From Holacanthus passer (Eukaryota > Chordata > Actinopteri > Pomacanthidae), in the NCBI GenBank assembly GCA_025331565.1, contig JAFREQ010000130.1, positions 1,369,001-1,433,000 of the forward strand: a DNA stretch of 64,000 bases, in the 5' to 3' direction. Within the stretch, counting starts at the first letter, position 1; every line of letters starts with the position of its first letter. Shown here in pieces: positions 1-13,562 of this stretch. A program made the translations under genes and the position numbers. The notes under the pieces are model-generated. The model saw nothing but the letters and a program-made list of their open reading frames with translations, made no database searches and was not told where the DNA came from.

Positions 1-1826
1 CATTTCTTAGCTTCTGCACCGACATCACCGTAGAGGATGTAACATTTTGAAATATTGGATTTCACTTTGAAGCCGACCCTTCACTCAGCTCCTCATATTT
101 TCACATGTGAACCGGAGACGCACTGTTTGTCTGCACGACCACAACCAAGCAGCTCCGAGCCTCCGTCCGTCTGAACCGAACAGTGACACGTGCAGGAGTT
201 TGTCTTCGTCGGTGTGTTCTCACATGCTTCGACGTCTCTGTCGTTGGCTTTGATGCGGTACAGAGGAGGCGTTTTCCTGAAAATCCTCCACCCACCTCTT
301 CTGCATTAAGTCCCACACCAAAAGGCCAAAGACATCTGGTGCGTCTCTAATGAGGAGCTCAAAGTCCTGCAGCCTCCCGTCGGCAAACAGCGTCTAAACT
401 CTGACATAAAAGCTTTAAGAAAACTGAATAGTATGTTTTGTTCTGTAAATAAATTTGACTAATGTCATTGACCCGCTGCCCTTGGTTGTTCATTCATAGT
501 GAACTGGATTAATCCTTCATTTGTGTTAGTTTATAACACAACTTCTTTGAGAAACATGCATCACATGACTAAAATTAAAATGATTGACTGAAACAATCTG
601 CAGCCACGAGCGACGCAAATTCCCTAACAAATCTGCAATGAATCAAATTATCAAAACCAAGAGACGTGAAGAGGCCTTTGAGGCCAAGTTGATGATCCAG
701 CCGAGATGTGAGACGGATTGTTAAGTTATTTCATAGCGGCATGTGAATTTTCTTGGCAGCTGGCCATTCAACGAAATACGCATGAATATTCAAGATGTAC
801 TAAATGAAAAAGACTGAAACATTCTGGTTGACATTATCTTCGTCTTTAGAGAGTGTGTTTTCTCATCACATTATTCCGGGACTGTACAGTCATTCCAGCC
901 TCATGTCCTGAAAGCCCCTCTCATCTCTCAAGAATTACTCACATCACCCTCAAACCACTGAGTCACCTCTTACCCATGTGCTCTGTTTGCTTTAATTCAC
1001 TTTTATCCCCTTTTGTCCGTTCCTTCTTTCTCCATTTCTATTTTAAGTTTCCCATCTGTGATCAGCCTCTGGTGACAGATGCATTATACAGTTTATTTAT
1101 AAAAGCTAATTGTCATTCAAATGCTGCATAAGGTTCCACAATTCTTAGGTTTACATTGATTTTGTGTCCATGAATCCTAAATTTAACTTTGAAAAGAATA
1201 AGGATTTGAAGAAAACTATAAACAACTAAACGGAGTTTGTGCTGCAAACAATATTTTTGTAATCAGAGTTTAAAAGTTTGATTTTTTTTTTTTCAAGCAG
1301 ATGAAACAAACCAAAAGGGTTTAGCATGAAAGTTCAGTTGGAAATAACAGATTGACCAAAATCTCAGAGTCTCATTCATGAACCCTGGTGGTGTCTAAAA
1401 TGCTTGATTGGATGCATGGTTTCAAATGTAGCCGTGATAGTTCGTAGTGAAAGACTTCACTTGTGCACTGCAGGCAAGAATAAAAATATCATGGACTGAG
1501 AAGTGGTGTGAGGCAACAGGAGCAGACCTGCAGGTGAGAGGTGCTGTGTGGTTGTTGTGTGATCATTTCCTTTGAATTAAAGGAAACATACACACTGACA
1601 GAGTCCATTCACAAATGTCCCACAAGTCTCCTGTTCGTCTTTCATGAGTAAAACAATGAGAGATTATGTGAAAGAAGAGACGTGTGGATAATTACAGGTG
1701 CTTTACAGAGTGTGTGCTCATGTGATCAGACAAAAGAAGGTGGCAGGAAGTTGGAGGCCACTAATTGTCCTTAAATTGCTCCTCAAAGACCACATGATGA
1801 CAGCAGGAAACACCCAGCATCTGACT

Positions 1827-1852
1827 CACACACACACACACACACACACACA
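1827..1852 (+). repeat. (CA)n microsatellite
   Basis: Uninterrupted CA dinucleotides, 13 units. Confidence 0.95.
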
Positions 1853-1955
1853 GTGTGCAGATTACCAAGTCTGACCTTAGATTAGTAAGACTGCACAGAG
1901 GCTGAAACACGCTCATTTCCTAGTCTTACTGTTGACTTTAGGTACATCAAAGCAG

Positions 1956-1957
<2 letters not shown>

Positions 1958-1991
<34 letters not shown>
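1958..1991 (+). repeat. (AC)n microsatellite
   Basis: Uninterrupted AC dinucleotides, 17 units, only about 105 bp from the preceding CA array. Confidence 0.95.
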
Positions 1992-1995
<4 letters not shown>

Positions 1996-4939
1996 CAGCA
2001 CGGCAGTGACAAACCAGCCCAGCACGTTACCTCAGCACCTTGGCTCTCACCAAAGCACCAGATCATTAAAAACCCATGAGCCATTTTTTTTTTCTTCTTA
2101 ACAAATGGTTGTTAGAGGCGAGCGCTGCAGACCTGACCTCACTGCGAGCCGGGAAGCTAAATTATGCACCTTGAGGTGACTTCATCATTCGAGCGAGGCC
2201 TCTGGAGGGAGCCCACGTCAGCGACGCTTCCGGCTCGACGCTAACTCTGCGAGTTGGTCATGAAAACACTCGTACGTTGTGTGAATGTGGTGCAATGATC
2301 GTAAAAATCGATAAATAAAAATGGTTGTGCTGAGCGACCTCACAGATCCCTGCAAACGGTTTCCAGCTTGGATTCAGTCATATTTCAGGTATTTCTTTAG
2401 CCACTATATGTCAATGTATTGCTCCATGTACTGCGAGCGGACATGAACCACCCAGTGGTGAGATTCTAGCTGATGTGTTGCCTGTTGCACATTAAATATT
2501 GTTTTGTTTTATCAGAATAAAAAAAGCTGCTGTAGTTGGAAACGCTGGGACTGAACCGGTAAATGTCTCACAGGACCAAAACAGAGAGCTGAAAGAGGTT
2601 AAAACATCCTGCTGGGTGATAATTCTGCGGCTTCATCGCTTCCTTTCACATTACAGGTGAATTCATTGATATAAAAACATTGATTACTGAAGCATAATGT
2701 AAAATTTCAAATGCAAGACTTTTACTTTTGGTTTGATGTCACACTGCTGAATGAAGCGGTGAACCGGTTTTTAACCACTAACCTGCAGAAATAAGACTAT
2801 AAACAAACAATCATAAGGTTCCGGAAATTCCTTTTAATCTTTTCGAGGCCGTTGTAAAAGTCCATGTAGTGTGTTTCCTTTCTTGCTGTTAGAGACTCAG
2901 GAGTCCGTATTTTGATAGAAGCAACAATCGTGACTCAGGACAGAGTTTTTCTAGCGATGTTGGCCGCTGTAACTTCTCCACTGTGACTCACCGTCATTGG
3001 GCAACGTTACAACCTGGAGGTCATGGGAGGTGTGTGCACAACATCATCTTATAATGACGGTGATTATGGAGCATATTATAAAGGAAGTGACTCACCTGAC
3101 ATGTTTACAGCTCCGTGTGCAGTGATTCAGTCTTTCCATCTTTAAATTGTTGTTTTTCCATCATCGCTTTTTCAAAATCTGATATGATTCATTGTTACAA
3201 AGCTCCCAGGGATCACAGTCAAATCCACATTTACATACACTATAATTAGACGAGTGCAGGAGACTGCTGGCTACGGTGGGTGGACTCCGTTATGAGGCTT
3301 TCACACCCGTCCCAGCCTGTCGTACACCGACTTTGTTGTTGTGGTTTTTTTACGCTTCAGCTCCTGCAATGTGACATTTTTCTCTGTGCTACTCGAGATG
3401 TTTCATCTCACTGTCATTCAGACATTGAAGTCTGTATCGTACAAAAATAAAAGATCTAATAGAAAAAGCATGACAGACTTGAGGCCAAAAAAAAAAAAAA
3501 AGACATGATGATTCAGGCTTCATCAGATGCCACAACACACATCTCCAACACTCGGCAGAACATCGGTGAGCTCTTTTTGAATTGGCAGCAGCACAACTCA
3601 CAGCCCACAGGTCGCAAACCAACATCTCTAATTTCATATTCAAATAGCTTCAATTAAAATGATTTGCAATATTACACATTTAATATAGCCACCTCAGCTA
3701 ATGCACGACCTCGAAGCTGATGTCCGAAGACGGAGCTAAAGACACAAGTGTGAGTGGAAAAAATGAAATCTAAATAAAAATTTGTCGTTGGGTTCCCGTC
3801 CTCATTTTCTGCCTGAAAGATAGACCGAAACACACTTTGCACCTCTGTTCCTCACAATCTGCACTGATGGGGTGCACTCAAAGTGGAGGATGGGCCATTG
3901 TGCATGAAAAGGTCCTTTGGGTTCACAATCACTTAAATGCTGTTTTGTGTGTAGACATTTGTGTGGTTCGCTGCGGTCGCACGACGAGCCACAGCTGAAA
4001 AGTTCAACCATCATCGACTCAGCAACCACCGACCTCTCTTTCCCTGCCGCCTACATCGGCTGCACGTCTCCCATCGTGTTTACACTGGAAACCACGCACG
4101 CTGTCTGAAGATACTTTAAGACTCTTACGTGCAATAGCCCACACATCGGAAGCTCAGTCACGTACAGTTGCGCCATTGGATTTGCAGAAGACACAAGAAG
4201 TAATGAGGTGGTTTATCTGACGCATTGATGAGCGTCAACTTGTGATATCACACAGTGTTATACCATACTATAAGATGTTTCAGGTATTTGTTATATATAA
4301 CATGTTACACATCAAACATCCAGAACCAAAAGATAAGAGCATCCTCTCATTTGGGGAATGAAAGAGAAAGAGAACAACAATACAATAAAAAAAAAAAGAA
4401 CTGACAAACAGTAAAAAGACACTAAATAAGAATTAATAAAGCAAAGGCATAATTTAAAAACCTAGGATGACAAAGACACAATCAGTAAGAAAAGCAGAAA
4501 TGTGAAACTACAGAGTCACATGATCACAGACCATAAAACCTGGTTACATGATGTATGTTTACTTAACGGCTCACAGTCGTACAGCCTCTCCGACCAATCA
4601 GATCGCTCCGTTGGTGTTACCTGTTGCATAATGTGTAGATATGTGCGTCCGTGCAGGGGAACACGGACGGACAGAAGTAACATGTACGGCGGTTGAAGGC
4701 ATTGCATTACTTATGAGATGAGTCATGGTGGAAGCGTGTGGACGCTGCGTGAGAAGCACTGAACATGAGACCTGCTGCCTTTCGTGAGCAGCTCTCCGTG
4801 CACCGCTCCACCTCACACGCAGGAAGACTCCTGCCGGCGCAAAACACCAAACTAGTTTGGCTGCTCCTCATTGTTGCACACATTCTTTCTTTTGCACATA
4901 ACGACGTCCACAACACACTCCAACAACACATATGGAACT

Positions 4940-4940
<1 letters not shown>

Positions 4941-4977
<37 letters not shown>
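4941..4977 (+). repeat. (CA)n microsatellite
   Basis: CA array of about 18 units. Poly-Thr/His translations across it are artefacts. Confidence 0.95.
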
Positions 4978-4979
<2 letters not shown>

Positions 4980-7900
4980 TTTTAATTAACTCTGTCTCTG
5001 AAGCCACTCTGACTCATTCAGCGCATTACGCAACTTCCCATAAACCCATGATCTTCTAGAGAGCCTTAAGTTTAATCTTTTCCCAATCCTCTGTGTGAAT
5101 GGATCTGTTTGTTTCCTTACTTATATCCCCAAAGAACAAAATATAGAGATTTTGAATAGCAAAAAAAAAAATTCAGGGAAGTGCAGGAGCATCCTCCGAC
5201 TCTGTGCTGCTTAATGAGAAACACCTGTGAAACAGTTGCTTCCTGCAGCCACATGGTGTCATGAGTCGAGTGGCCAACATGTCTGGTTTCCTCAGCCTCA
5301 ACCTGATGCTCAGTCAGGCATCAAACACTTGCTTCACCACACTCAAGGTAAAAAAAACCCTGTGAATCAGGTTAGAAACATGACACAGAACCTCACAAAT
5401 CTCCTCCTCAAAACGTCTTGTTGTCAGTAATCAGATGGGAGGAAATGTTCCCTCTGCTGTGTGCAACTATGAATCCACCATCATCTTGTAGCCGTAATAT
5501 CACCTTTATCTTTATTAACACGTAACTTTGTGCTGCAAAGTTTGTGCTCTGAAATAAAATGGAAAGACTCTGAAGTATAAAATCTACACTATTACTACTT
5601 AAATAACTACTTGCATGACAGTAACGCTCTTCATCTACTGAGATAAAAGTTATCGAACTTCTTTGAGCAAAAGAATAAATAAAGTTTTGTATCTGAACCC
5701 TTCCACTGACATACCAACATGCTACGTAACTGGATTGTAGAAAATGCATCATTTGGTCTGAATCCGAGCTCAGGAAAATCTGGGAACTCACGCCTCCTTT
5801 CACAGCATCAATATTTTAGCCCCTCGCAAGCCTCTGCTTCCGCTCGGCAGTGACGCCACGTTGAGTCAGATGTTTGACTCTAGCAGTCTTAGATCATTTC
5901 GCAAGGGGTGGGAGAGAGGGGTTAAAATAGGTCAGTGAACGCAGCACAGAAGAAAAAAAAATCACACTTCCGTTGGAAAGACGATGTTCTTTTCCTCAAT
6001 CTGTTCTAAAATGAAAATATGTGACTGTGAATGTTCAGTGTGGAGCGGAGAGGAAAAGCGTTTTCAAAATGTGATTTATGACCGTTCTATTTAAAGGAAG
6101 CCGGAGTTTAACGTTACGGCCTTGAAGCGAAGGATTCATCCCCCGGGTGTTGGAAGTGAGTTTGCTTTATGACCCTGTTGGCGGTGGCAGCCATCTTCCT
6201 CTTTGTGATAACGCTGAGGTTACTGAGGGTCAGAGTCTTGATCATTTGTATGCATGAATTAATAATTTACACTCTCAAATTACTTAATGGGATTAAATGA
6301 ATGAATGATAAATTATTCATTACTAATTTGTGCAAATGAATTATTGTGTATTTTCATCACACTGTCGTCATCACACGTCGTTCTTTTGTGGCTGTGTGGT
6401 CGTCGCTGAGTCTCAGAAGAGTTCAAAGGTCACCGAGACCTTCCCTGGAGGATGAGCCTGTGATCCGCTGCTTATCAGGTGTGTGTGAGGAGGCTCCGCC
6501 CTCCGATCCACGCCGACCTTTTGAACTTCCTGTCAGGACGAGGTCAAGCTCCTCAGTGTTTACCAGGATACACAGGAATTTTTACAACATGAAAGGTCTG
6601 CTGGGAATTCCACAAGTGGTCCACTTCAAATGAGGGTCATCCTGCGTTAAAGGGCCAAGCATGTGGCCCCGGGGCTCACAGGTCAAGTAAATAAGGCTTT
6701 ATGGCAGCCGGCAAGGGACAAAAACGTCAGCTTTGAAAGCACTTTATGCAACACAGCTCTGCAGATGGGATTTACAGACTTTGATTTTTATGTTATTGTG
6801 TTTGTTTAGTTCTTTGGTGGCATCAACTTCTGCAAGTTTTTTTATTTGTTAACTTTTATTGATTGTGGCTGTGGAGCAGTTTAGATAGTGATAAGATCAA
6901 TATTTATTACATTTATTGTTATTTTTTTTTACTTGGTGTTATTGTGACTCGCTCTTTCTTGGCAAACAGTCAGTCGGTGCGGTCGGCCAAAGTCTTGTTG
7001 TCACAGCGAGGTTGCCAGGTTTGGTACCATCACGCAGACCGATACCTGTGTCCATCGACTGTATCTGGCGTCGAGTAGAGAAGCCAGGTGGGCGGATAAA
7101 TTAGTGTTTGTCAAGAAATATTTACAGCACGTGAACAGAGAGCGATGATCTCCTCTGACTCTCTGAGGGTTAGGGTTAGTCTCTGATGATGATGTCTCTT
7201 CAGTGTATAGTAGATTAATTCCATTAATTGTACTGTTAAACAAATGTATCTGTAGCTTTTACGACTGCTATAATTTTCCATACATAGATACAAGATTAAC
7301 TTTGTTCTCATTCTCAATCTACTGTAGATCAAATGTTAGGTCTTAACCTGAGAGCTGGTAAATAGAAACTCGATTTCTGTTAAACAAGTTCTCACTGAGG
7401 TGAATAATTTCTTTCCTGACAGAATTATTTAAAAAAAAAAAAAAAAAACACTCATGAGAAGAACATGCTTTGCTTTAGTGATACTGGTTCCTGAATGGCA
7501 GCGTTTGTTGAGCGGTCATGTGAACTGTCGTGGTTAAATTTGGCTTCCTCTCTGCGTCTCATGACATCCTTCGAGGGCAGGCGGTCCGGGCCGGGAGGGA
7601 CTGAGGAGCAAAACCAGCGCACCACAAGCTCAGTGATAAACATAAAGATGTTTCTGATGGAAGACAAACTGACAACAACGTCTCGTGTTGGCTCAGATAT
7701 CCAGAGCAGGCGTCCATGTATTGACACTCATCGGTGTCAGGATGTGACGGCCGCCTGCTCACCAACCTCTGAGTCAACGGCGTGAGCGCTCAGCTGCCAA
7801 GCTCCGTTCACATGACACATTCAGGAGGAGGCGCAGGCACCAAATTCATCCATGATACATGTAGCACACAACTGCACAAACATATGCACATGTACAAGCA

Positions 7901-9135
7901 CATACAGTATATTCAGATTCAGTAATATGATCGTTGTCTTTGCCAAGAACATTTCACAATTAACACATCACGTCAGGTTCGTTTGATGTGTAAACAAACA
8001 GAAATGTAAATATGACGATCTGAGTTTTTAGGTCACATTCTGGTTAAATAACTATGAACAGTTCATCCAACCAGCACCTCTGACTCCGACAGTAAATTTA
8101 CATGACAAATTCATTCTTTAAAATGTGTATTCATGACATGTTACTGCCACTGACTGCGGATCGTGGAACAGCGTCATTTGCGTGTCATGTCATGTTGTCA
8201 TGTGCAAAAGTTAAAATATTGACTCCACAGCACAACTAGTGGTCAAAAGCTCCACAGGGCAACTTTAAACAAAGTTAATAAAGTGAAAGTTGTGAAAGTG
8301 CCTTGGACTGTTAATTTCTTTTCAAGGGTTAGAGTTAAAAAAAAAAGCTCCAATGAAAAACTCAATTTGTGTTGTCTGACTAAGGGAAAAACTATCTATG
8401 AACTAATCTATGAAAAAGGCTGGATAAGAAAACATTTTTCAGTACTTGCTGCCATCAACACAACTTCTGATTCTGTTCTCACAGAAATGAAAGAAATCAA
8501 GTCCCTCAGTGTGACAACGTACTGACCATCTTCTTTGAGAGAAATATTTTAAGTTTGGGCTTGATTTTAAGATTCTTATTATGTGTATTTTTGTGTGGGC
8601 TAACGGGGCTCCGGGACCGGGGGGTCAGGGGTCGGGATTGGGTTGCACCAGCCATTGTCCTCGGCTGAAAGCATGTAATCCCTCTTCACAGTTCTGTTCA
8701 TTGAGCGGTGAACCACCAACTATCCATTCACAAACTCCCTGAAAAGCCCCGTGAACTAAACCCTCCTTTCAGTTTTCTCAGCTTTCTGATCACTAATCAC
8801 AGCAGAGGAAATTTCAAACACTCCATTGTTGCCGCCGTCTGTGTCAGCTCCCGGCGGGTTACGCAACCCACGTACGCCTGACTCGGCCCGACTCGGCCCG
8901 CCCCGGCGCGGCGGATGTGGCGGCTCCTCTCAGCCGGGCCTTGGCATTCTCAGGTTACTGAGTGTGCGGGCGGACAGGTCCTTGTGTGTATCCCTTACAC
9001 TTGCTCAGGCAGGCAGGAAGTTCCTGTTGACATGAATGAACTGGCCTTTCAATAATGCAGGAGGAGCTCAGGGGAGGACGGCTGCCTCTCCCCGAGGACC
9101 ATTACCTCAGCAACTGTCCTGCTTAGGCTGGCCCG

Positions 9136-9137
<2 letters not shown>

Positions 9138-9177
<40 letters not shown>
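9138..9177 (+). repeat. (GT)n microsatellite
   Basis: Twenty GT units, with a smaller GT tract at 9245-9260 just downstream. Confidence 0.95.
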
Positions 9178-9178
<1 letters not shown>

Positions 9179-10764
9179 AGGAGGAGCCAGAAAGAAGAGG
9201 AGGAAGCAGTGTGTTTGTTTTATGTTAAGTGGATGCATTAGAGAGTGTGTGTGTGTGTGTTCATTCCTCGTCCTGCTCGTGTAAACTCGTTCTTCTCTCA
9301 GGTAATATTTCAGGTGGGGTTTCAAAATAAGATTGTAGACGACCTGTCCAGGACTGAGTTACAGAAGGACAGAAGTTAAGAGCCAGATATTTCCCTCAGG
9401 AGCTGATGGAGAGCAAAAACAGAACCAAAAGGAAGGAAGAGAATAAACTTGCATAAATTTGCACACAAGTTGCTTTGGAGAAAATCTGCAAAATGAATGT
9501 AATATGTTCTTTGGAGCCAGATAGTTTTGTCAGTAGGTTCAGTCTGATGTGCAAACAGTTACAACTAGTTTGTGATGCATAAGAACTAGTTGGTGCAATT
9601 CAGTGCATGTAATGTAAATGTCCACTTGGTAAATCCTGACAGCATGATGAGGCCGGGTTTGGTGCAATCGGCTGTAAGTTAGAACTGGTTAGATCAGGGT
9701 TTGTTGTGCATTAGAGAAGGAACAGAAGGTTAGAAATATCGTGAGACGAATGTGTGCACCGAACACACAAAAACACTCAACTTGTGCTTCTGAGCGACTT
9801 AAACCAACAACATGGTTTTTTATCTTCCCCAAATATGACCTCTGCTCACGTTTTTCTGCACCAGCTCGTACATCAAACCGACCTCTTCCCAACAGGGCCA
9901 TTGTAAATGCTCCTTGTTATCTGACCAGACTAAACAAGCCCGACTACACAAACATTCTTGTTTGGCCATAAAAGCCCCGAGTGGAGTCTCTCCCCTCCCC
10001 TCGCCTCGGCTCAGCCTCCGCAGCCTCCACCGCTCTCCGCTCCTCAGCAGCTCTTTTGAAGTCGTCCCCCGCAGCTCTCCACCATTAGCCGGCCTCCCAT
10101 CTGCTGTGCCAGAGCTACTTCATTACCAGCCCGCCGCCGCTGCCGTAATCGGAAAGAGAGCAGCGGGCTAACGTAGCCGCGGTGCCTCCTGAACCGAACC
10201 CCCCCCCGCACAAACTCCCATTCCAGCTTCTTTAATTAGCTGTCGGCCGTTGGCTTTTATTGACCTAAAACATCCCTAAGCCTTATTCCTCAACTCTCTT
10301 CGTGAGCGCACACAGTCCCTGAGGAACACACCTCCACATTCAGTGCTGATGGTTCAGAGAGAAATCAACGTGACAGAAGCAAATAAACAGATGAAAAAAG
10401 ATCCTAGTTAGAAGTCGATTAGTTATCATGTGTCATGTGAAGATAACGTCTGTCCCTTGTGCCTTTCTCTGTGATTTCTTTCTTTTCATCGAGCTGCAAA
10501 TAATTTGTCCTCAAAGAGACAGAAGGTGTCTTTTACTATTTGTGTCTATTATTGTGTTTGTGAAAAAAGATGCCCCAAACAGTGGATGGTGAGAATCATC
10601 AACCTCCTGAATGTCTGTGCAACAAGTGGCATTTTTAATGCTTAGATAAGAAAGATGTGATTGTTTGTAATGAGCAAAGATCAACACAGACACAGCGCAG
10701 ATGATGAACACCTGACTGATGATTTCTACCAGTAGGGGCGCTACTGTGCAACACGTGGGACATG

Positions 10765-10795
10765 AAAAATTTCCCTGCAGGGATCAAAAATCCCT
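10765..10795 (-). repeat. Short LINE-type tail fragment, minus orientation
   Basis: AAATTTCCCTGCAGGGATCA matches the reverse complement of the tail core. About 30 bp is recognisable. Confidence 0.4.
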
Positions 10796-13529
10796 TCACT
10801 GGCAATCAAACAGACGACTCCATATATTGACCATGGCGTGGTTTTGAAGGGATTTTTACATCTGGGTTGAGTGAATGAAAAGATAAGACAGTTTGCGTGC
10901 AACATGTTCACGTCCAGCAAATGATGATTCTCTTTAGTATCAGCTCAGCTTGCAAAGTGATGCCAAAAAAAGTACCAGGCACCATCCACAACTTTTGCGA
11001 ATAGAAACCCAAAAAAGAACCTTTCCAAGTGAGTGAGTCGAGCTGAGCTGCCTCAAGAAAAAACTGACAGTATTGGTTGTAAGTAAATGAGCTCTAACTT
11101 GTCACATATGGAGAAAATCATGTCTCCAAAATAGTAGTCGCCATTCATCGACAGGGAGTCGTGCAAAAAGATGCAACTAGTTTCGCTGTCCGGTCAAATC
11201 TATCACGACACAACCAGAGAGCTGGAGTTTTGAGTCACCATTAAAGAACCCAAGCTCCACATCTGTTTCCAAATCAGAGAGCATTAGCCAACACTCAGCT
11301 ATCTCACATCCAATACAGCGTTCCTGTCTTTCTTGTTTTTATATGAGGGGCTGTAAACAGACAGATTGCCTCCGGTGTTACAGCTCCCCTCCCGCTCCCT
11401 CATTTAGTGACTTCCTCTGAGGGTGGCAGTAAAAAGAGCTTTATTCCTCATTATTCCTCCGGTTTGTTGTAGCTCCAGACGGCAGGATCAAGTTGAGGTC
11501 AGCCAGGTTCTTGTTTGCATGCGAGGGACCTCATCGTGTAGATTTTACACAGGTATCGGCTGATTAGAGAGCGATCGCCCGCCGAGCGGCTTTGATGTCG
11601 GTTTCAAAGGTGAAAGGTATAGAACATTTCGATTGTGAAACAATGGGAGTGTCTCTGCTGCAAGTCTGTTTTATGAAGCTGTAAGATGAGATGTCAAAGA
11701 GAGTTTGTGTCACTGAGGTCAGTGCTGCTGCTGGGAACGATGATGGCTGCTGAAGTCTAACGAAGATAAGAATTCATCCGTGTGTGAGCACAGTGTGTAA
11801 AGGTGCAACACACACATGCACACACAGGTCGACTGTTCCTCACCTGTCACCAATGTGTGCAACATCACACCTCAGTGCGGAGCTTGTGGTCAGTTTACGA
11901 CGCCACTCGTCACATGGTTGCACACCACTTCCTCTCCGGTGGGGTCACAGCGGGGTCGTCACATCGCGAGCTCTTTTCACACAGAGACCAGGCAATAATG
12001 AAGCAAAGAAGTTTGCTTTTTTACACTGAACCAACGAGCTGATAACCAGATGAATTTCTAACTCAAAACTCATGTTCCTGGATGAGCGACAATGAAATCA
12101 AACATTCCTGCCTCGAACAGGGAGCGTAAACACGGCTTCAGATGTAAAGACAAAGTTTGAAATCGCAGTCGTTCTTGAGTAGATGACACTGTTGTCTGAC
12201 TCCTCTCTTCATCCCTGAATCATCACCACAGTCCTGCACTACTCGACCTTTTCAAGCGCTCTTCATGCGTCCACATTTGGACACGTACAAGTGTCCTCGG
12301 CTGTATTCGCTTGGTTAAATGCACAGTCAGTCTGTATGTATGAATAATAACAGCACATCACAATGTAAATATCTTCCACAGATGCTTCAAGCACTGCAAC
12401 TTTCAAACATCTAGTTTTGGTTTCAGGATCCCTGTCAGTCCACGTAGCAGCATCTTTTAAATAGCCTTAGTTATTTTTGTCGTCATTCAACAGTCTCCAG
12501 GAAAGAAAGACAGAATCCTGCCTTTTCTTGGCCGAGCGTCAGCTGACAGCGAACTCATCCCAAAGACACGAACGCGGTGTTGACACCTGAGTCGAATCCG
12601 CGTTTTGTCCTTGTGACAACAGCATTCAGAGCGAAGCATGAAAAGACCAGAGGAGGCATAAAGAGACGCCTCGCACGTGACGACGTGGGAGTGCACGCGT
12701 AACGTTCGTCAGTGCCAGGAACCATTCAGACCCTCTTACTTTGGCTGAGATCCAGAGACCTTCAGTATCCGGTTTCTCACTGTGTGACTGTGCGTCTTTT
12801 GTGTGTGTGTGTACCTGCACAAGTTTTGTGTGTGTGCATGTCCGAAAGGAACTAACGGTCCTGGATCTGGGGTCGGGGCTGTTGTGTTCATTTATTGTTT
12901 GCACTGAGTTTCACAGTGTGGGTTTTTCGGGAGCCATTTTGAAGTGGACGGCGCTGCGGTGAAGAGCTGCTTGACTTGCACCTTTTTGTGTGTGGGTGGT
13001 TTTATTTAATTTTTTTTCTTTCTTTTGCAAAAGTGAATGTGAACAAAAGTACATAATCCTGCAAAAGACAAGTAGATGCAGTGTTTGAGTTTGCAGGAAC
13101 AGGAAGGTGTGATTGAGCAGGAAGGATGGAGCAGCAGGGGTTAACACTCCGTCAACACGCTGCCATGTTTTTCTTTCATCATGTTTTTGTGGGAAAATGC
13201 CTGTTTAGTTTGAACAGAGAACTAAACTAGAGGGAAAAGATGCATTTCCACATTTTGTTGGTTCAGTGTGGAAGCGAGGGAGCAGGAATGTGTGTCGCTC
13301 TGATCGACACCTCTCTGCTCTGTCTGTGCCGGGAACCTCAGATCTGTGTGATATCAGGCCTCTCAGCAGCACCGACCAGTCTTCCACCAAGAGCCTCCTA
13401 ATTTCACCAGCAGCCTTTTGTTTCTTCACTTGTCTGAAGAAAATGTAGTTTCCTATATTTCATTTTGTATTAATAATTCAAATGTACGATTATTGGCAGT
13501 GGTTTGAATCTGTTTCAAACTATAATACA

Positions 13530-13562
13530 AGATTATTCGTTCCCCTGAAGGAAATTCAGTTT
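13530..13562 (+). repeat. Short LINE-type tail fragment
   Basis: GATTATTCGTTCCCCTGAAG followed by GAAATTCAG matches the tail core in plus orientation. Nothing upstream looks like retrotransposon coding sequence. Confidence 0.4.

Larger units (their letters stand above)
1..9130. other. Gene-free stretch, 3' side of dusp6
   Basis: No supported gene. Open frames are short and lack family resemblance or splice support. It holds three CA arrays, a poly-A run near 7430-7447, a two-unit telomere-like GGGTTAGGGTTAG near 7165 and a GC-richer island at about 2100-2260. A CpG-rich island begins near 8826, with a tandem GACTCGGCCC pair at about 8880-8900. Confidence 0.6.

Noticed and set aside
7160..7185. 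Interstitial telomere repeat
   Set aside because: Only two TTAGGG-like units, expected by chance.
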